A DNA stretch of 11,754 nucleotides from Candidatus Rifleibacteriota bacterium (GTDB lineage Bacteria; Riflebacteria; Ozemobacteria; Ozemobacterales; Ozemobacteraceae), in the NCBI GenBank assembly GCA_029565415.1, contig JAKQOH010000121.1, positions 1-11,754 on the forward strand, in the 5' to 3' direction. A program made the translations under genes and the position numbers. Positions 6,508-11,754 of this stretch are shown here, one piece after another (position 1 is the first letter of the stretch; the number at the start of each line of letters is the position of its first letter). Below the pieces are notes generated by a model, which saw only the letters and a program-made list of their open reading frames with translations, was not told the DNA's origin and ran no database searches.

Positions 6508-8700
6508 ATGTTCGACGGTTTCCGCCCACGACGGGGTACGATCACCGTGATCCTGCTCGGACTGATCAGCGTGATCGTCGTTTTCGCCTTCTCGATTTCC
6601 CGGCGTCTCTCCAGCCACACCCAGCTGCTGACGGTCGGCGACCACACCCAGATCGCCCGCTACTTTCTCGAATCCTACGCCGGCGACCTCGTGCGCCAGA
6701 TCGCCGCCCAGGCGAACGTCGACGGTTCCGACATTCACGCGGTATTCCGGCGGCCGGACACCGGGGATGCGACGCTCACCCTTTCCGATTACAAGCCCAA
6801 CTCCCTGCTGAGCGAGCTGCAGAAAGAGCTCGGCATCGAGTTCACCGGCACGCCGAAAATCGGCATCCGCGGGGTGAAGCCCCTGCTCTACCCCGAGGTG
6901 GTCCAGCCCCCCGAATCCCTGCACGGAACCGAAAAACACGGGTATCTGTCGGTCTCGTGCTCGATCCGGTTCAACAAAAGACCGTATTATATATCGCTAC
7001 GCGTTCCTTTCATGGTCACGATGCGGATGACACCGGTCCTGCGCGAATTCGTCCTGTTTTGCGACCGCATCCACCTCGAGCAGCAGCGGCCGTACGGCAA
7101 CCAGGACCGCATCAACATCACCTTCACGAAGGACAGCGACCATCCGAAGGACGTTCCGTCGGCCTACGCGTCCTACAAGGGCCAGCCCTGGGTCCTCTGG
7201 CCCACCCCGGGCTTCGAAACGGATCGCAACCGGTGTGGCCGCGTCTTTCTCGGGGCCGACGACCGGCCGATCTACCTGAATCTTGCCGGTGAAAAAGATT
7301 TCCAGGGGTTCATGAGCGACCTGTGGCAGGTGTTCCCCGAGTGGATCAAGGTGAACAAGGCCGGCTCCAGATTCCAGCTCCAGCCGATCTTTCTGGACAC
7401 GAACGGCAAGGCGATCAGCCTGCGGGGCATCGACGTGCCGCTCAAGTTCCGGAACCACCTGGCGAAAATCGGCATCCTGGGCTTCTGCCACGAGATCACT
7501 CCCGATGCCGACGACGGCCTCTTCGCGAACTCCTCCCGCGACCTGCGGGATATCATGGGCCCGGATCCCGCTTACCAGGCGCTGGTCAACGAGAATCCCC
7601 AGGCGCTCGCCCTGGCCTCGTCGCTCAAGCTGTTCGGCAAGAACTACGAACCCGCCGATCCCGACAACCCGTATTATGGCCCCGCCCGCGAGGTGTTCGG
7701 CAAAGTGTTCGGCCGGTTCCTCATGATCACCTTCTTCGAGTATCCGTCGGCACAGGGCGGCGGTCAGCCGCTTCCCTACAATGCCAACAGTTCTTTCGTC
7801 CCGCCCCCCTTCTCGACGTTCAACAACGTGAGCGAGGTCACCTTCGAGCCCGCAGAGCCCGGCCAGCGTTATGGCGACTACATGTCCCGGGTCGTCTCGG
7901 GGGGCCTGGACGTCGTGGCGGCGGCCGACTCCTACCTGTGCGTGAACCCCGAAAGCAAGAAGTCCCGCCGGCCGTTCGGCTTCAACGAGTTCGCCCCGGC
8001 CGACGGCACCCGGCTCAAAGGCCGGTTCGACGCGTTCGGCCCGGCCTGGTTCGCCATCGATCCGAAGAAAAAAGCCGGGGATCCCCTGCTTCCGACTGTT
8101 CAGTCCCGCATTTCCCGCACATACACGAGCCAGGCGGCATTCCTGAAAGCCGCGGGGGATGGGAAAACGAAGTTCCGGGTCGACGGGGTCGTCTACGTGA
8201 AGGGCGATCTGACGCTCGGCGACATCACCGCGACCGACGTGCGCGGCGGCGTCGTGCTGGTCGAGAAGGAGATCCGGCTCGGCAACATCACCCGCGGCAT
8301 CGACTTCAACCAGCCCGAAAAAGCCCTCATTCCCGAGCTCACGAAAAAGATCGCCGAATTGAAGCAGGACGAGCTTCTGACGTTCGTCAGCCTCTCGGGC
8401 CGGCCGATCAAGCTCGCCGGCGACAAGCAGGTCGGCGTGCAGCTCATCTCGATGAGCCCGACGGTCGGCGTTCCCTGCACCCAGGTCACCTGGGAAGCGA
8501 TCAAACGTCCGGTCTTCTGCGGCGGGATCGCGGTGAACACCCCGAACATGACCGAGCGCGTCCGCGAGTTCGGCCGGGCGGGCGCCGATCCGATCTTCTT
8601 CTACGTCCCCGCCATGGCCGATCCGAAGCCGTCCACCAGCGTCTGCATCCGCCCCTTCATGGCCGGCTACCGCCTCTCGATCGACGAGGTGAAGGAATGA
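6508..8700 (+). CDS. Large GspK/PilX-like pseudopilin, 730 residues
   Basis: The N-terminus is MFDGFRPRRG followed by TITVILLGLISVIVVFAFSI. This is a short basic leader ending in Gly10, a 20-residue hydrophobic helix, then an amphipathic helix (RRLSSHTQLLTVGDHTQIARYFLESYAGDLVRQI). It matches the class III prepilin layout. Mature position 5 is Ile rather than Glu, as in GspK, the pseudopilin that caps the tip and lacks Glu5. The protein is about twice the size of typical GspK and far larger than PilX. The rest is a large exported domain with no motif I recognise. A strand-rich stretch at about 558-596 (VDGVVYVKGDLTLGD, then RGGVVLVEKEIRLGNI) resembles the solenoid-like strands in other PilX-like proteins. 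Residues about 160-170 are encoded by an AT-rich patch with rare codons (AGA, ATA, CTA). The stop overlaps the next start as ATGA. Role at the tip of a pilus or secretion pseudopilus is inferred from position and N-terminus. Confidence 0.75.
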   Translation: MFDGFRPRRGTITVILLGLISVIVVFAFSISRRLSSHTQLLTVGDHTQIARYFLESYAGDLVRQIAAQANVDGSDIHAVFRRPDTGDATLTLSDYKPNSLLSELQKELGIEFTGTPKIGIRGVKPLLYPEVVQPPESLHGTEKHGYLSVSCSIRFNKRPYYISLRVPFMVTMRMTPVLREFVLFCDRIHLEQQRPYGNQDRINITFTKDSDHPKDVPSAYASYKGQPWVLWPTPGFETDRNRCGRVFLGADDRPIYLNLAGEKDFQGFMSDLWQVFPEWIKVNKAGSRFQLQPIFLDTNGKAISLRGIDVPLKFRNHLAKIGILGFCHEITPDADDGLFANSSRDLRDIMGPDPAYQALVNENPQALALASSLKLFGKNYEPADPDNPYYGPAREVFGKVFGRFLMITFFEYPSAQGGGQPLPYNANSSFVPPPFSTFNNVSEVTFEPAEPGQRYGDYMSRVVSGGLDVVAAADSYLCVNPESKKSRRPFGFNEFAPADGTRLKGRFDAFGPAWFAIDPKKKAGDPLLPTVQSRISRTYTSQAAFLKAAGDGKTKFRVDGVVYVKGDLTLGDITATDVRGGVVLVEKEIRLGNITRGIDFNQPEKALIPELTKKIAELKQDELLTFVSLSGRPIKLAGDKQVGVQLISMSPTVGVPCTQVTWEAIKRPVFCGGIAVNTPNMTERVREFGRAGADPIFFYVPAMADPKPSTSVCIRPFMAGYRLSIDEVKE

Positions 8701-9182
8701 ACCGGGGGATGAGCATGATCGAGATCCTCGTCGGCCTGGTCATCTTCTCGCTGGCGATGGTTCCCCTGCTGAGTTTCAGCTTCACGACGACGCGCGGCAC
8801 CCACTCGGTGGGCAAACACATGATGGCCGGCCAGCTGGCCGCCAGCCTGATGGACCGCCTCCTCGCCCGGCCCTACGACGAGGCCCTGGTGCAGGCGAAG
8901 GAACTGGCGGCGAAGCGATGGATGGATGCCCTGGACGATCCGCTGCTCGTCTCGATGCTCGACCATTCGGCCCTGGCCGCCCACCGCTCCGACATCGAAC
9001 AGGATCTGCGCAAATCCTTCCGGTTCTTCCAGACGAACGTCGCGGTGAAAGAAGGCTCGGGAGACGAAGCGGGCCGGATGTTCCTGCTCACCGTCGAGGT
9101 CAGCTGGCGGATCGATGACGGCAGCGAGAAGTCCCGCCAGTCGCTCGATCTGAAGGCCATCAAGTATCGGGAGGACCTGTGA
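8697..9182 (+). CDS. Type IV prepilin-like minor pseudopilin, PilV/GspI type
   Basis: The 161-residue product begins MNRG then MSMIEILVGLVIFSLAMVPLLSF, a classical class III signal: a four-residue leader with cleavage after Gly4, Glu at mature position 5 and a hydrophobic helix. A prepilin peptidase (PilD/GspO type) should process it. The small soluble domain is mixed alpha/beta, ending in strands around FLLTVEVSWRIDD and SLDLKAIKY. GspI/PilV proteins are of this size and lie next to GspJ/PilW genes, which fits the neighbour. The ATG overlaps the upstream stop (ATGA) with GAGGTG and AAGGA just upstream, so translational coupling is likely. The same frame stays open far upstream inside the previous gene, but that extension is not a real protein. 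The exact subtype is inferred from order and size. Confidence 0.85.
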   Translation: MNRGMSMIEILVGLVIFSLAMVPLLSFSFTTTRGTHSVGKHMMAGQLAASLMDRLLARPYDEALVQAKELAAKRWMDALDDPLLVSMLDHSALAAHRSDIEQDLRKSFRFFQTNVAVKEGSGDEAGRMFLLTVEVSWRIDDGSEKSRQSLDLKAIKYREDL

Positions 9183-9706
9183 TGCGCTTCTTCAGGCACT
9201 CTCGCGGCATGTCCATCATCGAGATCCTCATCGTCGCCACTCTCGCGAGTCTGGTGCTGCTCGCGGGAACCCTGATCATGAGCCGCACGACACGGTCCTT
9301 CAAAAAAGGCACCGACATGCTCAACACCCAGGTGCTGATGGACGCGATCGTCGAGCGGATGCGCAGCGACGTGCGATCGCTCAAGACGATCTCCTCGCTG
9401 AGCGACACGGCCCTTTCCTTCATTTCTCTCGAAGGCGGCGCGGAAACGGCGATCCGGTATGACTACGATCCCGAAACCAAGACCCTGACACGCCAGCGCG
9501 GAACCGAGAAAACCGATTTCCATGGGGCGCGCCAGGTCGAGTCGTTCCTGATCCAGGCCCTGCCCTCGGCAGGCGATTTTCAGTATCTCAACGTCGCGAT
9601 GCAGTTGAAATCCGACATGAAGGGCGAAGGAGCAGGCTCGCGCCTCTCCATCGTCTGCCAGTTCCATTCCAAATGCGTCGAACCCTCATTCACCTTCGGG
9701 AGGTAA
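9182..9706 (+). CDS. Type IV prepilin-like minor pseudopilin, PilW/GspJ type
   Basis: The 174-residue product starts MRFFRHSRG then MSIIEILIVATLASLVLLAG: a nine-residue basic leader, cleavage after Gly9, Glu at mature position 5 and a hydrophobic helix. The domain after it has an amphipathic helix (about 45-70, with VLMDAIVERMRSDVRSL) and then strands (ALSFISLEGGAETAIRYDYDPETKTLTRQRG), as in PilW/GspJ proteins. Two cysteines near the C-terminus (159 and 165, CQFHSKC) could form a small disulfide loop, as in many minor pilins. I chose the ATG at 9182 over the adjacent GTG at 9179 because GGGAGGA (9169-9175) is then six bases away; the start overlaps the upstream stop (TGATG). It is part of the pseudopilin operon. 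PilW versus GspJ cannot be settled from this window. Confidence 0.85.
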   Translation: MRFFRHSRGMSIIEILIVATLASLVLLAGTLIMSRTTRSFKKGTDMLNTQVLMDAIVERMRSDVRSLKTISSLSDTALSFISLEGGAETAIRYDYDPETKTLTRQRGTEKTDFHGARQVESFLIQALPSAGDFQYLNVAMQLKSDMKGEGAGSRLSIVCQFHSKCVEPSFTFGR

Positions 9707-9710
9707 CGGT

Positions 9711-10748
9711 ATGCGTAGGTATTCCTGCATGGTGCTGGTCCTCGTCATGGCCCTCTCCGGCCTGACGCAGCCTGTGGCCGGGGCGAGCGACGGCCTGAAA
9801 GAGTGCCGAGCCCTCGAGCAGGCAGGGCGGTTCGAGGAAGCCCTGGCGAAGTATCAGTCCCTGATCCAGGCCGCGCCTTCCGAGGAGCTGTACCGGGAAA
9901 CCGGCTCCCTGCTCGGCAAGCTGCAGCGGTATGACGAGGCGGACGCGCTCCTGAAGAAGGCTCTCGAGGCTTTTCCCAAGAGCACCTCGCTGATGAACCT
10001 CCAGGCCCTGATCGCCTATCGCCGCGGCCAGACCCAAGAGGCGCGCACCATCTGGAACGGCGTGCTCGCCCTGGATCCCGACAACGGCTTCGCCCGCGAC
10101 TGGCTCTCCAAGCTCGGGAAGCCCGCCGCCCAGGCTTCCGGAACCGCGGCGCCCGACGTCCCCGTCGCGGCCTCGGCGAGCGGCACCGATGAGGCCGGCC
10201 CCGCCGCCCCGGCACCGGGCGCGTCCCTGTCCCCCGAGGAACAGCAGAAGCTCGCGAAAAAGCTGTACCAGGAAATGTATGCCCTCGACAAATGGGAAAC
10301 GGTCCGTTTCGAAGAGCTGCACCGCCAGGTGATCGACAAGTGTCCCGCCACCGAAGAGGCCATCGAATCCTGCTGGCGTCTCTCGAACCTCTACCTGATG
10401 GCCGACGACAAGCCGCGTTATGACGATGTCATCCAGGTTCTCGAGCACCTGATCGCGAAGTATCCGACCTCCCCGATCATCCCGGATGCCAAGAACCGCC
10501 TGATGCTCGCCTACAAGGAAGGCGGCCATCCGGATAAACTCGTCGTTATGTATCAGGAGCTTTTCAAACTCAACCCGAACCCCGACGACCGGATGTTCAT
10601 GATCTGGGGCCTCGAGTATGCCGATGCCCTCGCGGCAACGGGCAAAACCACCGAAGCGAACACCCTGTATGAACAGGTCATCGAGCGCGACGGCGGCAAG
10701 GACCAGCTCGAAGCCCGGGTGGCACGTGAAAGGCTGGGCCGGAAGTGA
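9711..10748 (+). CDS. Exported TPR-repeat protein
   Basis: The 345-residue product has a Sec-type signal peptide (MRR, hydrophobic core about 6-18, likely cleavage near PVAGA at 21-25), so it should be periplasmic. Three tetratricopeptide repeats follow at about 26-58, 59-92 and 93-126, with recognisable RFEEALAKYQSLIQAAP, RYDEADALLKKALEAFP and QTQEARTIWNGVLALDP units. An Ala/Pro/Ser-rich linker (about 138-172) leads to a second helical block (175-345). That block contains two or three further TPR-like hairpins (LYLMADDKPRYDDVIQVLEHLIAKYP; EANTLYEQVIERD), similar in style to BamD/YbgF-type repeats. It starts four bases after the PilW/GspJ-like gene. Its GGGAGGT ribosome site overlaps that gene's stop, so it is almost surely in the same operon. 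TPR proteins often act as assembly or pilotin-like factors for pili and secretion systems; that role here is inferred from context. There is no lipobox. Confidence 0.85.
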   Translation: MRRYSCMVLVLVMALSGLTQPVAGASDGLKECRALEQAGRFEEALAKYQSLIQAAPSEELYRETGSLLGKLQRYDEADALLKKALEAFPKSTSLMNLQALIAYRRGQTQEARTIWNGVLALDPDNGFARDWLSKLGKPAAQASGTAAPDVPVAASASGTDEAGPAAPAPGASLSPEEQQKLAKKLYQEMYALDKWETVRFEELHRQVIDKCPATEEAIESCWRLSNLYLMADDKPRYDDVIQVLEHLIAKYPTSPIIPDAKNRLMLAYKEGGHPDKLVVMYQELFKLNPNPDDRMFMIWGLEYADALAATGKTTEANTLYEQVIERDGGKDQLEARVARERLGRK

Positions 10749-10772
10749 GTTTCCCGCCCTCCCCTTTCCCCC

Positions 10773-10781
10773 TGGTAAAAT
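10773..10781 (+). promoter_or_regulatory. Extended -10 promoter upstream of the last gene
   Basis: TGGTAAAAT carries the extended -10 TG dinucleotide (10773-10774) one base before TAAAAT (10776-10781, 5 of 6). No -35 is visible, which extended -10 promoters can tolerate. Transcription would begin near 10788 and give a leader of about 114 bases before the ATG at 10902. Confidence 0.4.
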
Positions 10782-10789
10782 CAGAGTAC

Positions 10790-10810
10790 GCGACGCCTCC
10801 CGGGCGGCGC
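10790..10810 (+). other. GC-rich hairpin in the intergenic region
   Basis: The arms 10790-10797 (GCGACGCC) and 10803-10810 (GGCGGCGC) form an 8-bp stem with one A-G mismatch around a 5-base loop. No T-run follows, so it is not a standard intrinsic terminator. If the extended -10 just upstream is used, the hairpin would sit at the very 5' end of the transcript and could stabilise or attenuate it. Confidence 0.35.
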
Positions 10811-10901
10811 AGGCTCGTTCGTTGGTACTGAAAAAACGTTTTCCGTTTCCGCCGGTAGTATGGGGATGGATGACGATTCGGCTGTTTCAAGGAGGCACGT
10901 C

Positions 10902-11754
10902 ATGTTGAGAATTCCGCGCCGGGCTCGCCCATGGATCCTGCTGTTCGCTCTCTGGCTCATGCTCGAACCGATGGTCGTCCCGATCCTCCAGGCCGAAGAG
11001 CTTCCCGCGCCGACGGTCAACAAGGAGAACGTGAGCGGGATTTCCGACATCGAGGATGTCCTCAGCCCCGACGAGTATCTCCAGTACATGCTGGAACTGC
11101 GGGGCTCATCCAAGGAAGAGTGCGAAGCCAAGGCCTGGAGCGACTGGCTGACCACGATTTCCGGTTCCTATATGATGATGGATGCCGGCCAGACCGATGT
11201 GTTCAGCTTCTACTCGACGATGAAGGCGATCTCGGGCCTTCCCGCCACCGCCAAGGATCTCGCCGGCAACATCCGCGGGCTGGTCAAGAAGACCACGCTC
11301 GGGATCAGCTTCTTCGGCAAGATCCACCCCTCGGTCCGCGGTGCGAATATGTTCAAGAGCTTCCTGGCCTGGACCAACAAGCTGGACAAGGCGATGGGCA
11401 AGAACCGCGCCTTCCAGTTCCTCGAGTTCATGGCGCCCCCCCCGTGCTGGAACAACCCGAAGGTGGCCGGTGAAGGGTTCAAATCGTATCTGCGCTGGGT
11501 CAAGAGGTCGACCGGCCACAACGCCGGCCCCGGCCGCACGATCTCGAACGTCAAGGGAGCGGCCCGCACCTGCGGTATCGGCCTTGCCGTGATCGGCCTC
11601 GCTCTCTCCTCCTATCAGCTCCTGACCTCGGATGACCTGCACGGAGCCCGGTACGGCTCGTATGCCATGGTCAAGAATTATGTCGACGTGGCCTTCGGCG
11701 TGGCGACCCTGGTGTGTATGTTCTGTATCCCGGTGGTCGGCCAGGTCGTCGCGG
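10902..11754 (+). CDS. Unrecognised exported or membrane protein, 5' part (3' end outside the window)
   Basis: The frame starts at an ATG with an ideal AAGGAGG (10889-10895) six bases upstream and stays open to the window edge, giving 284 residues. The first 31 residues look like a signal peptide: basic MLRIPRRARP, a hydrophobic core WILLFALWLMLEPMVVPIL, and a likely cut at QA before EELPAP. A soluble segment of about 190 residues follows, without a motif I know. Two hydrophobic stretches come next: about 223-243 (TCGIGLAVIGLALSSYQLL) and 262 to the edge (DVAFGVATLVCMFCIPVVG). Cysteines lie at 74, 182, 224, 272 and 275. The Gly/Ala/Val-rich late segments could be membrane helices, or hydrophobic segments like those before toxin or fibre domains; neither can be decided without the rest. 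It follows the pseudopilin-TPR operon but appears to have its own promoter. Confidence 0.8.
   Translation, partial: MLRIPRRARPWILLFALWLMLEPMVVPILQAEELPAPTVNKENVSGISDIEDVLSPDEYLQYMLELRGSSKEECEAKAWSDWLTTISGSYMMMDAGQTDVFSFYSTMKAISGLPATAKDLAGNIRGLVKKTTLGISFFGKIHPSVRGANMFKSFLAWTNKLDKAMGKNRAFQFLEFMAPPPCWNNPKVAGEGFKSYLRWVKRSTGHNAGPGRTISNVKGAARTCGIGLAVIGLALSSYQLLTSDDLHGARYGSYAMVKNYVDVAFGVATLVCMFCIPVVGQVVA

Noticed and set aside
7323..8696. Long open frame upstream of and in frame with the PilV/GspI-like gene
   Set aside because: It overlaps the 730-residue pseudopilin completely and is Arg/Pro-rich as expected for an off-frame GC-rich shadow. The real start is the ATGA overlap at 8697, immediately before the prepilin signal.
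9179..9181. GTG at 9179 as start of the PilW/GspJ-like gene
   Set aside because: It would leave only three bases to the GGGAGGA site. The ATG at 9182 has better spacing and gives the usual stop/start overlap.
10790..10810. Hairpin as an intrinsic terminator of the pseudopilin operon
   Set aside because: The stem has a mismatch and no T-run follows, so it does not meet the standard form.

Overview
This is a GC-rich, gene-dense window from a diderm (Gram-negative-type) bacterium. It encodes a MotA/MotB stator, a MurJ lipid II flippase and class III (type IV pilin-like) signal peptides. Nothing in it fixes the lineage. A deep-branching or delta-proteobacteria-like motile organism would fit, for example one of the candidate phyla with large type IV pilus gene sets; that is inference only. 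There are no tRNAs, rRNAs, insertion sequences or CRISPR arrays, and no stretch over 300 bases without a gene.

Layout. (1) Bases 2-763, + strand: the 3' part of a secreted right-handed beta-helix protein whose start lies outside the window. Its stop codon abuts the stop codon of motB on the other strand with no bases between. A strong intrinsic terminator for it (791-826) lies inside the motB coding sequence. (2) Bases 764-6416, - strand, transcribed right to left: a six-TM voltage-sensor-type channel with a cytoplasmic TrkA/RCK regulatory domain and no K+ signature filter, then murJ, an acidic protein of unknown function, motA and motB. The gaps are 14, 52, 70 and 27 bases, so this looks like one operon, possibly with internal promoters. 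(3) Bases 6417-6507: a 91-base divergent promoter region. On each strand a -10 box ends exactly 6 bases before the ATG, and neither gene has a usable Shine-Dalgarno sequence, so both divergent mRNAs are predicted to be leaderless. (4) Bases 6508-10748, + strand: a tight operon of a large 730-residue GspK/PilX-like pseudopilin, a PilV/GspI-like prepilin, a PilW/GspJ-like prepilin and an exported TPR protein. Start and stop codons overlap at the first two junctions and there are four bases between the last two genes. (5) Bases 10749-10901: an intergenic region with an extended -10 promoter and a GC-rich hairpin. (6) Base 10902 to the window end, + strand: the first 284 codons of an unrecognised exported or membrane protein, open at the edge.

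How the parts fit. The right half looks like the minor-pseudopilin cassette of a type IV pilus or type II secretion-like machine plus a periplasmic TPR partner. The left half combines cell-envelope and motility functions: peptidoglycan precursor export, a peptidoglycan-anchored stator and an ion channel. The points most worth following are the unusual pore of the channel, the paired leaderless promoters, the terminator inside motB, the very large first pseudopilin and the two unknown proteins.
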